Part shown: in pieces, positions 8,751 through 18,711 of the stretch
Layout: each line of letters begins with the position of its first letter
Position numbering within the stretch: the first letter of the stretch is position 1
Source of the DNA: Acidimicrobiaceae bacterium
GTDB taxonomy: Bacteria; Actinomycetota; Acidimicrobiia; Acidimicrobiales; UBA8190
Length of the DNA stretch: 59,753 nucleotides
Direction of reading: 5' to 3'
Assembly: GCA_003151955.1 (NCBI GenBank)
Contig: PLZB01000005.1
Location: 1 to 59,753 of the forward strand
The notes under the pieces: generated by a model
What the model saw: only the letters and a program-made list of their open reading frames with translations
Database searches by the model: none
What the model was told of the DNA's origin: nothing
Program-made: the position numbers and the translations under genes

Positions 8751-9098
8751 GTGGAAGGCTCCCCCCAGGTCGTCGAGATCGGCCCCGAGGAGGCTGACGT
8801 CCGGATCGGGGCCGGTGCCCTCCTCCTCGACGTCCGTGAGCCCGAGGAGTGGGAGGCCGGCCGGGCCCCCGCCGCCCTCCACCTCCCCCTGGGACGCCTG
8901 GCCGACTCCACCGACCAGCTCCCCCCCGACCGCCCCATCGTGGTGATCTGCCGGGTCGGCGGCCGCTCCGCCGCCGCCACCTCCTTTCTCACCGGGGCCG
9001 GCTTCGACGCCGTCAACCTGGCCGGGGGGATGCACGCCTGGGCCGCCGCCGACCTCCCCGTCGTCACCGCCGACGGGTCCCCCGGCACCGTGGCCTGA
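8751..9098 (+). CDS. Single-domain rhodanese-like sulfurtransferase
   Basis: A 115-residue rhodanese domain starting at GTG 8751. It has the entry motif LLDVREPEEWEAGRAP, the HLPLG turn, and the active-site loop ICRVGGRSA with the catalytic Cys at about residue 67 followed by the CxxGxRS pattern. Single-domain rhodaneses move sulfane sulfur between thiol acceptors. A TACAGT hexamer ends eight bases before the start. Its divergent partner is the NUDIX gene. Confidence 0.92.
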   Translation: MEGSPQVVEIGPEEADVRIGAGALLLDVREPEEWEAGRAPAALHLPLGRLADSTDQLPPDRPIVVICRVGGRSAAATSFLTGAGFDAVNLAGGMHAWAAADLPVVTADGSPGTVA

Positions 9099-9143
9099 GC
9101 CGACCTCCCCCATCCCCCGGCTCCCATCCCGGTAGTCTGGCCC

Positions 9144-10346
9144 GTGCGACGAACCCGGTCACGAGCCCTCCTCCTCACCACCCTGGCCCTGGCCGCCTCG
9201 GCCCTGGCCGCCTGCGGGTCGACCTCCACCCCACCGGCCACCACCGCCACCACCTCCCCGGCCACCGCCGCCGGCCTCCCCCCCATCGGCCACGTCTTCG
9301 TCATCGTCCTCGAGAACCAGAGCTACGCCGCCACCTTCGGACCCGGCGCCGCCGACCCCTACCTGGCCACCACCCTGACCGGCCAGGGCGCCCTCCTCCA
9401 GAACTACGACGGCATCGGCCACTTCAGCAACGACAACTACATCGCCCTCCTCTCCGGCCAGCCCCCCAACCCCTCCACCTCGGCCGACTGCCTCACCTTC
9501 GCGAACTTCCCCCCCACCGCCGGCCAGGTCGACGGCATCCAGCAGGGCAACGGCTGCGTCTACCCCACCGCCGTCCCCACCCTGGCCGGCCAGCTCTCGG
9601 CCAAGGGCCTGACCTGGAAGGGCTACATGCAGGACATGGGGAACATCCCCACCCGGGAGTCCACCACCTGCGGCCATCCCGCCATCGGGGCCTTCGACGC
9701 CACCACCGTGGCCACCTCCGGTGACGGCTACGCCACCCGCCACGACCCCTTCGTCTACTTCCACTCCATCATCGACGACACCACCACCTGCGGCCGCCAG
9801 GTCGTCCCCCTCGGGACCACCACCGGCACCCTCCCGGCCGGGACCCCCCCCTACGTCACCGGCCTCGCCTCCGACCTGAAGTCCGTCACCACGACCCCCA
9901 ACCTCAGCTTCATCACCCCCAACCTCTGCCAGGACGGCCACGACTTCCCCTGCAAGAGCGAGACGGGCGGCTCCTCCGCCTACGCCGATACCGACGCCTT
10001 CCTCCAGCAGTGGGTCCCCCTCATCACCTCCTCGGCCGCCTTCAAGACCGACGGCCTCCTCATCGTCACCTACGACGAGTCCGAGACAAACGACTCCTCC
10101 TCCTGCTGCGGCCAGACCCCCGGCCCGGCCCAGACGGCGGCCCCGGCCGGCGCCGGCGGCGGGGGCCGGGTGGGAGCCGTCCTCCTCTCCCCGTTCGTGA
10201 AGCCCGGGACGACCACCACCGTGGCCTACAACCACTACGCCACCCTGGCCACCATCGAGAAGCTCTTCGGCCTCCCCGCCCTCGGCGAGGCCCGGACCGT
10301 CACCTCCACCTTCGGCAAGGACGTCTTCACCGCCGCTCCCGGCTGA
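9144..10346 (+). CDS. Secreted phosphoesterase (acid phosphatase / phospholipase C-like), lipoprotein
   Basis: A 400-residue protein with an N-terminal signal ending in a lipobox (SALAAC, lipidated C24), then a Thr/Pro linker. The catalytic domain belongs to the phosphoesterase family PF04185: VIVLENQSY near the start, then SNDNYIALLSGQ, KGYMQDMG, and late VTYDESE and HYATLATIEKLFGLP. Family members cleave phosphomonoesters or phospholipids outside the membrane using a metal centre. Start GTG has TAGTCT five bases upstream, a leaderless signature. It converges with the nitroreductase gene with 10 bases between. Confidence 0.9.
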   Translation: MRRTRSRALLLTTLALAASALAACGSTSTPPATTATTSPATAAGLPPIGHVFVIVLENQSYAATFGPGAADPYLATTLTGQGALLQNYDGIGHFSNDNYIALLSGQPPNPSTSADCLTFANFPPTAGQVDGIQQGNGCVYPTAVPTLAGQLSAKGLTWKGYMQDMGNIPTRESTTCGHPAIGAFDATTVATSGDGYATRHDPFVYFHSIIDDTTTCGRQVVPLGTTTGTLPAGTPPYVTGLASDLKSVTTTPNLSFITPNLCQDGHDFPCKSETGGSSAYADTDAFLQQWVPLITSSAAFKTDGLLIVTYDESETNDSSSCCGQTPGPAQTAAPAGAGGGGRVGAVLLSPFVKPGTTTTVAYNHYATLATIEKLFGLPALGEARTVTSTFGKDVFTAAPG

Positions 10347-10356
10347 CCTCCCCGAA

Positions 10357-11019
10357 TCAGCTCTCGGGCCACAGCGGGGCCGGGACCTCGAACCCCACCG
10401 GGGCCCCGAACCGGTTCCGGCTGGACACCTCGTGGACGGCCCGCCGGGGAGCCACCCCCCAGACACCCGTCGGATAGCCGAAGGACAGGCAGCCGGCCAT
10501 GATCCACCCCTTGCCGGCTGGGACCCCGAGGATCTCGAAGGTCTCGGCCGGGTGGAAGCCGTGGAGGACGGCCGTCATCGCACTCCCCACCCCCTCGGCC
10601 CGGGCCGCCAGCTGGGCGCTCCACAGGGCCGGGAAGATCGAGCCCCCCGTCGGGTCGTGCCGGGCGAACCCGAACAGGAACAGGGGGACTTCCTCGAAAT
10701 GGTCGGCCAGGTGCTGGGCGGACCGCTGCACCTTTCCGAAGGCCACACTCTCGGCCCCCTCGGGATCGGCGGCAGCGGCCGCCACCCGGGGCGCGTAGAT
10801 CGACCCCCACAGCTGCTCCATGGCATCCCGGTAGAGCGGGCCCAGGGCCCCCTTCACGGCCGGGTCGTCGACGAGGAGGAAGTGCCATCCCTGGCTGTTC
10901 CCCCCGCTCGGGGCCCGCACCGCGGCGTCGAGGATCCGGGCCTGGACCTCCATCGGGACCGGATCGGGCCGGACCCGCCGCATCGCCCTCGTCGTGTAGA
11001 GCGCCTCCCGCACGTCCAT
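10357..11019 (-). CDS. Nitroreductase family FMN-dependent oxidoreductase
   Basis: A 220-residue protein starting at ATG 11019 with an AGGAG site upstream. The N-terminus YTTRAMRRVRPDPVP and RAPSGGNSQGWHFLLVDD are the FMN-binding signature of the nitroreductase family; the C-terminal GYP and RRAVHEV complete the fold. Family members reduce nitro compounds, quinones or enones with NAD(P)H, or act in cofactor metabolism. It follows the GNAT gene by 14 bases on the same strand. Confidence 0.9.
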   Translation of the reverse strand: MDVREALYTTRAMRRVRPDPVPMEVQARILDAAVRAPSGGNSQGWHFLLVDDPAVKGALGPLYRDAMEQLWGSIYAPRVAAAAADPEGAESVAFGKVQRSAQHLADHFEEVPLFLFGFARHDPTGGSIFPALWSAQLAARAEGVGSAMTAVLHGFHPAETFEILGVPAGKGWIMAGCLSFGYPTGVWGVAPRRAVHEVSSRNRFGAPVGFEVPAPLWPES

Positions 11020-11033
11020 GGCCTGCTCCTCCC

Positions 11034-11372
11034 TCACCCCGGCCGGAACCCCGGGAACTCCGGGTCGACCACATCCTGCTCCTCCGGGTGCCGCACCAGG
11101 TAGTCCGCGATGAACGGACAGATCGCCGTCACCGTCCCCCCCTCTCCCCGGATGTCGGCCAGCACCTCCCCGGCCAGCCGTCCCCCCAGGCCCCGCCCCT
11201 CGAAGGCCTCCTCCACCTCCGTGTGGAGGATCGCCACCCGGCTCCCGTACCGATGGTAGGTGGCCAGCCCGGCCCGGTCCCCCCCGACCCACAGCTCGTA
11301 GCGCTCCCCCTCCCGGTTGTCCACGACCCGGATCTCCTCCTCCGGCCCTGATCCCTCCACCACTGGTCCCAT
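11034..11372 (-). CDS. GNAT-fold N-acetyltransferase (small YjdJ-like family)
   Basis: A 112-residue protein matching the small GNAT family PF14542: LATYHRYGSRVAILHTEVEEAFEGRGLGGRLAGEVLADIR gives the acetyl-CoA loop (RGLGGRL), and ICPFIADYLVRHPE is the usual C-terminal end. ATG 11372 is preceded by a G-rich GGAG site, and a TAAGGT hexamer lies about 40 bases upstream. Substrate unknown. Likely first gene of an operon with the nitroreductase. Confidence 0.88.
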   Translation of the reverse strand: MGPVVEGSGPEEEIRVVDNREGERYELWVGGDRAGLATYHRYGSRVAILHTEVEEAFEGRGLGGRLAGEVLADIRGEGGTVTAICPFIADYLVRHPEEQDVVDPEFPGFRPG

Positions 11373-11561
11373 CCCGGCTCCCCCTCCCCCCCGACCCTCT
11401 TCCCTTCCGACCCACCTTAGGATCGATCCCGCCACGCCCCCCGGTCCCGGAGACTCTTGGGATCTCCACAGGAAGTCCCAATACCGCTCTCAGCTGGGAG
11501 CGGTTGACTGGTACCAGGGAGCGGGAGCTCCCATCAGAGCGAACCACGAGGAGCAGCCGCC

Positions 11562-13163
11562 ATGACCGAGCCCACCGACTCAGGCCTCCCGACGCCGGAT
11601 CAGGGGCCGGCGGCCCCTCCCACCAGCTGGGTCACCCCCGACCTCCCCACCCCGCCCGCCTCCCCCGCCCCCTGGGAGCTCGGGGCCTCCCCCGCCGTCG
11701 ATCCTGCCGCCGCCGGCACTCCTCCCGCCGCCGACGGGTCCGCCCTCACCGGCCCCCTGGCCGTTCCCGCCCCCCTCTCCACCGACCCCCCCACCTGGCC
11801 GGCCACCCCGGCCCAGCCCGGCCAGTGGGCCCCCCCCGGCCAGCAGGGCCACTGGGTTCCCCCCGGCCAGCAGGGCTACTGGGTCCCCCCGGGCCAGTCC
11901 GGTCCCTGGGCCCGCCCCGGGCAGCCCGGCTGGCCCGTCGGCCCGGCCCAGGCCTCCCCCTCGGCCCACCGCTCCCTCCACCCCCTCGCCGTCGTCGGCA
12001 TGATCGTGGCCCTCCTCGCCGTCGGCATCGGCGGCGTCGGTGTCGGCCGGGTCATCTTTCCCGTGCCCGCCACCACCACGGCCGGCCTCGGCAACAACGG
12101 CCTCGGCAACAACGGCGGAGGCCTCACCCCGGTCAGCCCGGGCGACGGGGGGACGACCATCCCCTCCGGCGGCACCTCCAACGGAGGCTCCTCCGGGGCC
12201 AACTCCACGGCCTCCTCCATCGCGGCCCAGGTCGACCCGGCCCTCGTCGACATCAACACCAAGCTGAGCTACCAGGACGCGGCGGCGGCCGGCACCGGGG
12301 TCGTCCTGACCTCGACCGGTGAGGTCCTCACCAACAACCACGTCGTGAACGGGGCCACCTCCATCAGCGTCGTCGACATCGGCAACGGGAAGACCTACAC
12401 CGCCACCGTCGTCGGCACCGACGCCACCGACGACATCGCCGTCATCCAGCTCCAGAACGCCTCCGGGCTCACCACCGCCACCATCGGGAACTCCTCCTCC
12501 CTCACCACCGGCCAGGGCGTCCTCGCCATCGGCAACGCCGGCGGGGTGGGCGGCACCCCCAGCGTCTCCGAGGGCACCGTCACCGCCCTCGACCAGTCCA
12601 TCACCGCCAGCGACGCCATGGCCGGGACGGCCGAGCAGCTGACCGGCCTCATCGAGACCGACGCCAACCTCCAGCCCGGCGACTCCGGGGGATCCCTCGT
12701 CGACACCTCCGGGCGGGTCGTCGGCATCGACACGGCCGGCTCCGCCTCCGGCAATGGCTTCCAGTTCGGCGCCGGTGCCTCCTCCGGCTCCGGCTATGCC
12801 ATCCCCATCAACCGGGCCGTGGCCGTGGCCAAGCAGATCGAGGCCGGGAAGTCCTCCTCGACCGTCCACATCGGGCCCACCGGCTTCCTCGGCGTCGAGG
12901 TCCAGCCCTCGGGCCAGACCGGCTCCTCCGGCTCCGGGGTGGGCGTCTCCGGGGTCGTCCCCGGGTCCCCGGCCGCCTCGGCCGGCCTGGGCCAGGGCGA
13001 CGTCATCGACTCCCTCGACGGCCAGGCCGTCACCACCCCCGCCGGCCTCTCCAAGCTGATGGCGGCCCACCACCCCGGTGACTCCGTCAAGCTCGGCTAC
13101 CTCGACACCTCCGGCCAGCAGAAGACCGTGTCCATCACCCTGGCCACCGGTCCCACCGCCTGA
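11562..13163 (+). CDS. HtrA/DegP-type membrane serine protease with PDZ domain
   Basis: A 533-residue protein. Residues 1-135 are Pro-rich and include short repeats built on GQQGxWVPP (about 86-120). A transmembrane helix (about 140-167) is followed by a Gly/Asn/Ser linker, a trypsin-like domain with His260 (TNNHVV), Asp291 (DDIAVI) and Ser375 (PGDSGGSL), and a PDZ domain at about 435-525 (FLGVEV, GDVIDSLDG). The triad is complete, so an active extracytoplasmic quality-control protease is expected. The ATG has GAGGAG seven bases upstream. A 10-bp palindrome (GGGAGCTCCC, 11523-11532) lies 30 bases before the start. A strong hairpin follows the gene. Confidence 0.93.
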   Translation: MTEPTDSGLPTPDQGPAAPPTSWVTPDLPTPPASPAPWELGASPAVDPAAAGTPPAADGSALTGPLAVPAPLSTDPPTWPATPAQPGQWAPPGQQGHWVPPGQQGYWVPPGQSGPWARPGQPGWPVGPAQASPSAHRSLHPLAVVGMIVALLAVGIGGVGVGRVIFPVPATTTAGLGNNGLGNNGGGLTPVSPGDGGTTIPSGGTSNGGSSGANSTASSIAAQVDPALVDINTKLSYQDAAAAGTGVVLTSTGEVLTNNHVVNGATSISVVDIGNGKTYTATVVGTDATDDIAVIQLQNASGLTTATIGNSSSLTTGQGVLAIGNAGGVGGTPSVSEGTVTALDQSITASDAMAGTAEQLTGLIETDANLQPGDSGGSLVDTSGRVVGIDTAGSASGNGFQFGAGASSGSGYAIPINRAVAVAKQIEAGKSSSTVHIGPTGFLGVEVQPSGQTGSSGSGVGVSGVVPGSPAASAGLGQGDVIDSLDGQAVTTPAGLSKLMAAHHPGDSVKLGYLDTSGQQKTVSITLATGPTA

Positions 13164-13210
13164 TCTCCCCCCACCGCCGGTCCGCCCCACCCCCCGGGGC
13201 GGCTCCCGCC

Positions 13211-13252
13211 GCCGCCGAGCCCTGACCACCCCCCCGGTCAGGGCTCGGCGGC
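13211..13252 (+). terminator. Strong hairpin downstream of the HtrA gene
   Basis: Two perfect 17-base arms (13211-13227 and 13236-13252) enclose an eight-base C-rich loop. It lies 47 bases after the protease stop and 42 bases before the Lhr start. There is no U-tract, as in other hairpins of this window. Confidence 0.8.
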
Positions 13253-13294
13253 GTTCCCGGCCTCCCCGTCACAACCCCGTGCTGGAATGGGGGC

Positions 13295-16200
13295 GTGCCC
13301 GACACTCCCCCGGCCCTGGCCGGGTTCCATCCCGCCGTCGCCACCTGGTTCGCCCGCCGCTTCCCCGAGGGTCCATCCGAGCCCCAGGTCGAGGGCTGGC
13401 CCCGCATCCGCACCGGCGTCGACACCCTCATTGCCGCCCCCACCGGCTCCGGGAAGACCCTGGCCGGCTTCCTCGTCGCCATCGACGCCGCCTACCGGGC
13501 CCACCAGGCCGGGACCTTCGGGCCCGGGACCCGACTCGTCTACGTCTCCCCCCTGAAGGCCCTGGCCGTGGACATCCACCAGAACCTCGAGCGTCCCCTG
13601 GCCGAGATCGCCGAGGTGGCCCTCGAGCTCGGCCTCGAGCCGGCCCCCGTCACCGTGGCCGTCAGGACCGGGGACACCCCGGCCGGGGCCCGGACGGCCA
13701 TGGTGGCCCGACCCCCCACCTTCCTCGTCACCACCCCCGAGAGCCTCTACCTCCTCGTCACCTCGGAGCGGAGCCGGGCCAACCTCACCGCCGTCGAGAC
13801 CGTCATCGTCGACGAGATCCACGCCCTGGCCCGCGACAAGCGGGGATCCCACCTGGCCCTCACCCTGGAACGGCTCGAGCACCTCGCCCTCGGGCCCCGG
13901 CCCCAGCGGGTCGGGCTCTCCGCCACCCAGCGCCCCATCGAGGACACCGGCCGGCTCCTCACCGGCGTCGGCCCCGACCGCCGGCCGGCCGCCATCGTCG
14001 ACTGCGGCCACCGGCGGAACCTGGCCCTCTCCCTCGAGCTCCCCGGGACCGAGCTGGCCGCGGTGGCCTCCACCGAGCAGCTCGACGAGGTCCTCGACCT
14101 CATCGCGGCCCGGGTCCTCGAACACCGGACCACCCTGGTCTTCGTCAACACCCGCCGGATGTCGGAGCGCCTGGCCCACCAGCTGGCCGAGCGGCTCGGC
14201 CCCGACCAGGTCGCCGCCCACCACGGGAGCCTCTCCAAGGACCGCCGGCTCCGGGTCGAGACCCGGCTCCGGGCCGGGGACCTCCGGGCCCTCGTGGCCA
14301 CCGCCTCCCTCGAGCTCGGGATCGACATCGGCCCCGTCGAGCTCGTCTGCCAGGTCGGCTCACCCCGGAGCATCGCCACCTTCCTCCAGCGGGTGGGCCG
14401 CTCCAACCACTCCCGGGGCGGGACCCCCGAGGGCGTCCTCTACCCCATGACCCGCGACGAGCTGGTCGAGTGCGCCGCCCTCCTGGGGGCGGTCCGCTCC
14501 GGCCTCCTCGACGTCACCCGGCCCCCGGTCGCCCCCCTCGACATCCTGGCCCAGCAGATCGTGGCCGAGGTGGCCTCGGTGGAGGAGTGGTCGGAGGACG
14601 GCCTCTACGACCTGGTCCGGGGGGCCTCCCCCTACGCCGCCCTGACCCGGGCCGCCTTCGATGCCGTGGTCGAGCTGGCCTCCGAGGGGATCACCACCGG
14701 CCGGGGCCGGCGCATGGCCTACCTCCACCGGGACCTCGTCAACGCCGTGGTCCGGCCCCGACGGGGCGCCCGGCTGGCCGCCCTCACGAGCGGCGGGGCC
14801 ATCCCCGAGGTGGGGGACTACCGGGTCGTCCTCGACCCCGACGACACCACCGTCGGGAGCGTCAACGAGGACTTTGCCATCGAGTCGATGGTCGGCGACG
14901 TCTTCCTCCTCGGGACCCACGCCTGGCGGGTCCGCCGGGTCGAGCCCGGAGTCGTCCGGGTCGTCGACGCCGACGGGGCCAACCCCACCGTCCCCTTCTG
15001 GACCGGGGAGGCCCCCAGCCGGACCGAGGAGCTCTCCGGAGAGGTCTCCGAGCTCCGCCGCCGGGCCGGCGAGCTCCTCGGGGCCGGAGCCGACCCCGAG
15101 GAGGCCAGGGCGGCAGCCCGCCGGGACCTGGTCGACCGCTGCGGCATCGACGACGTGGCCGCCACCCAGATCGTCGACTACCTGGCCGCCGGCCTGGCCG
15201 GCCTCGGGGTCCTCCCCACCGCCACCGACCTCGTCTTCGAGCGCTTCTTCGACGAGGCCGGCGGGATGCAGCTCGTCGTCCACAGCCCGGTCGGGGGCCG
15301 GATCAACAAGGCCTTCGGTCTGGCGCTGCGCAAGCGCTTCTGCGCCTCGTTCGACTTCGAGCTCCAGGCCGCCGCCAGCGATGACGCCGTCGTCCTCTCC
15401 CTCGGCCCCCAGCACAGCTTCCCCCTCGACAGCGCCGCCCGGATGCTCCGTTCCGACAGCGCCCCCGCCGTCCTCTCCCAGGCCGTCCTGGCCTCCCCCA
15501 TGTTCGCCTCCCGGTGGCGTTGGAACCTGAACCGGTCCCTCGCCATCCTCCGGTTCCGGGGCGGCCGGAAGAACCCCCTCCCCATCCAGCGGATGGAGGC
15601 CGACGACCTCATGGCCGCCGTCTTCCCGGCCCTGGCCGCCTGTCAGGAGAACACCCCGGGCGGGCCCATCGCCATCCCCGACCACGTCCTCGTCGCCCAG
15701 ACCCTCGACGACTGCCTCCACGAGGCCATGGACGTCGACGGCCTCGTCACCCTCCTCCGGGCCATCGAGACGGGCGGGGTCCGGGTCCACTTCGTCGACG
15801 CCGCCGAGCCCTCGGTCTTCTCCCACGAGATCCTGAACGGCAAGCCCTACACCTTCCTCGACGACGCCCCCCTCGAGGAGCGACGGACCCGAGCCGTCCC
15901 CCTCCGCCGGGGCCTTCCCCTCGAAGGCGGGGACATCGCCGGCCTCGACCCCACCGCCCTCACCCGGGTCCGCGACGAGGTCACCCCCCGGCCCCGGGAC
16001 GCCGAGGAGCTCCACGACCTCCTCCAGTCCCTCGTCGTCAGCCGCCCCGACCCGGCCTGGACGGGCTGGTTCGACGAGCTCGTCCGGGCCGGCCGGGCCG
16101 GCCGGCTCCAGCTCGACGGCGGCGACCTCTGGTGCGTCGTCGAGCGCCGCCGCTTCGTCGAGGCCCTCTTCCCCGGTGTCCCGGTCCGGCCCGACCACCC

Positions 16201-17593
16201 CCTCCCCGGGCTCCTGGCCGCCCGTCCCGACCCCGACCCCGACGTCGCCGCGGCCGAAGCCGTCCGGGGACAGCTCGACATCTCCGGGCCGGTCACCGTG
16301 GCCGAGCTGGCCGCCCGCACCGCCCTGGCCCCGACCCGGGTCAAGGTCGGCCTGGGTCGCCTCGAGGCCGAGGGCTTCGCCCTCCGGGGCCGGTTCGACC
16401 CCGACCCGGCCCGACCCCCCGGCGACGAACCCGGCCCCGACCAGTGGTGCGCCCGCCGGCTCCTGGCCCGGATCCACAGCTACACCCAGGCCCGCCTCCG
16501 CCGGGAGATCGAGCCCGTCACCGCCCAGGACCTCATGCGGTTCCTCCTCCGCTGGCAGCACCTCGCCCCCGGCAGCCAGGTCCAGGGCCGGGCCGGGGTC
16601 CTCCAGGTCGTCGACCAGCTCCAGGGCTTCGAGATCGCGGCGGGTGCCTGGGAGGAGTCGATCCTCCCGGGCCGGGTCGAGCACTACCAGCAGCAGTGGC
16701 TCGAGGACCTCTGCCTCTCCGGCCAGCTGGTGTGGGGCCGGCTCAGCCTCCGCGCCGGCGACGCCGAGAGCGCCGAACGGCGGGGGGCCTCCACCCCCTC
16801 CCGGGCCACCCCCATCACCTTCGCGGCCCGGGAGGACCTCCCCTGGCTCCTCGAGGCGGCCCGGGGCGGGGTCGGTCCGGCCCAGCCCGCCCACGGGGCG
16901 GCCCGGGACCTCCTCGACGTCCTCGCCAGCCGGGGTGCCCTCTTCCACGGCGAGCTCCGGGACCTCACCGGCCGGCTCCCCGTCGAGGTCGAGGAGGGCC
17001 TCTGGGACCTCGTGGCCCGGGGACTCGTCACCGCCGACGGCTTCCAGGCCGTCCGCTCCCTCCTCTCGGCCCGGGACACCTGGCAGCGCCGCCACCGCCA
17101 CCAGGTCCGCAACCGGCTCGGCACCCGCCGCCCCGCCATCCCCCGGGAGGGCGGCGAGGGCCGCTGGTCCCTCCTCCCCGGCGCCGGACCCGAGGGTGGC
17201 GACCCCGACGACCTGGCCGAGCACGTCGCCGGCCAGCTCCTGGCCCGCTGGGGGATCGTCTTCTGGGACCTCACCACCAGGGAGAACCTGGCCCTCCCCT
17301 GGCGCGACATCGTCCGGGCCCTCCGTCGGTTCGAGGCCCGGGGTCTCGTCCGGGGCGGCCGCTTCGTGACCGGCTTCGTGGGCGAGCAGTACGCCCTCCC
17401 CGAAGCCGTCGAGGAGCTCCGCCGCCTCCGCCGCACCGACCGGACCGGGGAGACCGTCCACCTCAACGCCGCCGACCCCCTCAACCTGGTCGGGATCATC
17501 CTCCCCGGCAGCCGGGTCCCCGCCGTCCGGACCAACACCGTCACCTACCGCGACGGCCTCCCCCCCGAGCCGGACCTGCGTCACAGCGGCTGA
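13295..17593 (+). CDS. lhr: Lhr-family superfamily 2 DNA helicase
   Basis: A 1432-residue protein, close to the usual full length of bacterial Lhr. Motif I is PTGSGKT (about 49-55), motif Ia SPLKAL, motif II DEIH, motif III SATQRP, and the C-terminal RecA domain has TLVFVNTRR and QRVGRSNH. After about residue 420 come the winged-helix and Lhr-specific domains, then a long C-terminal region (DUF4635/AlkZ-like winged helices). Lhr is a 3'-to-5' DNA translocase linked to repair of crosslink and mitomycin damage in mycobacteria. The GTG start is short-spaced with no clear ribosome site. The aldo-keto reductase starts 43 bases downstream with its own promoter. Confidence 0.95.
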   Translation: MPDTPPALAGFHPAVATWFARRFPEGPSEPQVEGWPRIRTGVDTLIAAPTGSGKTLAGFLVAIDAAYRAHQAGTFGPGTRLVYVSPLKALAVDIHQNLERPLAEIAEVALELGLEPAPVTVAVRTGDTPAGARTAMVARPPTFLVTTPESLYLLVTSERSRANLTAVETVIVDEIHALARDKRGSHLALTLERLEHLALGPRPQRVGLSATQRPIEDTGRLLTGVGPDRRPAAIVDCGHRRNLALSLELPGTELAAVASTEQLDEVLDLIAARVLEHRTTLVFVNTRRMSERLAHQLAERLGPDQVAAHHGSLSKDRRLRVETRLRAGDLRALVATASLELGIDIGPVELVCQVGSPRSIATFLQRVGRSNHSRGGTPEGVLYPMTRDELVECAALLGAVRSGLLDVTRPPVAPLDILAQQIVAEVASVEEWSEDGLYDLVRGASPYAALTRAAFDAVVELASEGITTGRGRRMAYLHRDLVNAVVRPRRGARLAALTSGGAIPEVGDYRVVLDPDDTTVGSVNEDFAIESMVGDVFLLGTHAWRVRRVEPGVVRVVDADGANPTVPFWTGEAPSRTEELSGEVSELRRRAGELLGAGADPEEARAAARRDLVDRCGIDDVAATQIVDYLAAGLAGLGVLPTATDLVFERFFDEAGGMQLVVHSPVGGRINKAFGLALRKRFCASFDFELQAAASDDAVVLSLGPQHSFPLDSAARMLRSDSAPAVLSQAVLASPMFASRWRWNLNRSLAILRFRGGRKNPLPIQRMEADDLMAAVFPALAACQENTPGGPIAIPDHVLVAQTLDDCLHEAMDVDGLVTLLRAIETGGVRVHFVDAAEPSVFSHEILNGKPYTFLDDAPLEERRTRAVPLRRGLPLEGGDIAGLDPTALTRVRDEVTPRPRDAEELHDLLQSLVVSRPDPAWTGWFDELVRAGRAGRLQLDGGDLWCVVERRRFVEALFPGVPVRPDHPLPGLLAARPDPDPDVAAAEAVRGQLDISGPVTVAELAARTALAPTRVKVGLGRLEAEGFALRGRFDPDPARPPGDEPGPDQWCARRLLARIHSYTQARLRREIEPVTAQDLMRFLLRWQHLAPGSQVQGRAGVLQVVDQLQGFEIAAGAWEESILPGRVEHYQQQWLEDLCLSGQLVWGRLSLRAGDAESAERRGASTPSRATPITFAAREDLPWLLEAARGGVGPAQPAHGAARDLLDVLASRGALFHGELRDLTGRLPVEVEEGLWDLVARGLVTADGFQAVRSLLSARDTWQRRHRHQVRNRLGTRRPAIPREGGEGRWSLLPGAGPEGGDPDDLAEHVAGQLLARWGIVFWDLTTRENLALPWRDIVRALRRFEARGLVRGGRFVTGFVGEQYALPEAVEELRRLRRTDRTGETVHLNAADPLNLVGIILPGSRVPAVRTNTVTYRDGLPPEPDLRHSG

Positions 17594-17636
17594 GGAGGAG
17601 GCCCGATCGGGGCCGGCCCGGCATAGTCTCGGGTCC

Positions 17637-18617
17637 ATGCGAACCGTGAACTTCGGATCGACCGGTCTCCGGGTGTCCCGGCTCTGCCTCGGGATGATGG
17701 GCTTCGGATCGGGCAGCGACCGGCCCTGGGTCATCGACGAGGACGCCGCCGAGCCCATCGTCCGGGCCGCCGTCGAAGCCGGCATCACCTTCTTCGACAC
17801 CGCCGACACCTACTCCGGCGGGGCCAGCGAGGTAGCCACCGGCCGGCTCGTCCCCAAATTCCTCAGCCGGGACGAGATGGTCATCGCCACCAAGGTCTTC
17901 ATGCCCATGACCCCGGGCGAGAACGGCGGGGGCCTGTCCCGCAAGCACGTCCTCGCCGCCATCGACGCCTCGCTCACCCGGCTCGGCCTCGACTACGTCG
18001 ACCTCTACCAGATCCACCGCTGGGACCCCCGGACACCCATCGAGGAGACCATGGGGGCCCTCCACGAGGTGGTGGCGGCCGGCAAGGCCCGCTACATCGG
18101 GGCCAGCTCCATGTTCGCCTGGCAGTTCGCCAAGGCCCAGCACACCGCCGAGCGTCGGGGCTGGACCCGGTTCGTCTCCATGCAGAACCACTACAACCTC
18201 CTCTACCGGGAGGAGGAGCGGGAGATGCTCCCCCTCTGCCTCGACCAGGCCGTCGCCGTCATCCCCTGGAGCCCCCTGGCCCGGGGTGTCCTGGCCGGGA
18301 CCCGGACCCGGGATGGGGAGAAGAAGACGACCCGGTCCGAGACCGACCAGTTCACCGACTACCTCTACAGCCAGCCCACCGACTTCGACGTCGTCGACGC
18401 CGTGGCCGAGGTCGCCGCCGAGCGGGGCGTCCCCAGCGCCCAGGTGGCCCTGGCCTGGCTCCTCCACAAGCCCGCCGTCACCGCCCCCATCGTCGGCTCC
18501 ACCAAGCTCTCCCACCTCACCGACGCCGTCGCCGCCGAGGAGCTCGATCTCTCCGAGGAGGAGATCAAGCGCCTCGAGGAGCCCTACGCCCCCCACCCCG
18601 TGCTGGGCCACTTCTGA
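17637..18617 (+). CDS. Aldo/keto reductase
   Basis: A 326-residue AKR-fold protein. The catalytic tetrad is visible: Asp and Tyr in FFDTADTY, Lys in IATKVF, His in QIHRWD. The NADPH-binding end is PIVGSTKLSHLTDA. The family reduces aldehydes and ketones; the substrate cannot be read from the sequence. The ATG has TAGTCT seven bases upstream with no ribosome site, a leaderless pattern. Confidence 0.94.
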   Translation: MRTVNFGSTGLRVSRLCLGMMGFGSGSDRPWVIDEDAAEPIVRAAVEAGITFFDTADTYSGGASEVATGRLVPKFLSRDEMVIATKVFMPMTPGENGGGLSRKHVLAAIDASLTRLGLDYVDLYQIHRWDPRTPIEETMGALHEVVAAGKARYIGASSMFAWQFAKAQHTAERRGWTRFVSMQNHYNLLYREEEREMLPLCLDQAVAVIPWSPLARGVLAGTRTRDGEKKTTRSETDQFTDYLYSQPTDFDVVDAVAEVAAERGVPSAQVALAWLLHKPAVTAPIVGSTKLSHLTDAVAAEELDLSEEEIKRLEEPYAPHPVLGHF

Positions 18618-18711
18618 GGCGGAGGCCGTTCCGGATCGTGATCGATCTCCTCGGATGGCTCGGCCGGGGTCTTCGGGGACGCGCGCCCGGGGCCAGCTCG
18701 AAGGGCGCGCA

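Noticed and set aside
11811..11930. Tandem DNA repeats in the HtrA gene as a separate element
   Set aside because: They are in frame and encode Pro/Gln/Trp units of the cytoplasmic linker.
14360..17809. A 1149-residue minus-strand open frame opposite lhr
   Set aside because: It is Gly/Glu/Asp/Val-rich with no domains; lhr on the plus strand has all helicase motifs. It is a GC-driven shadow.
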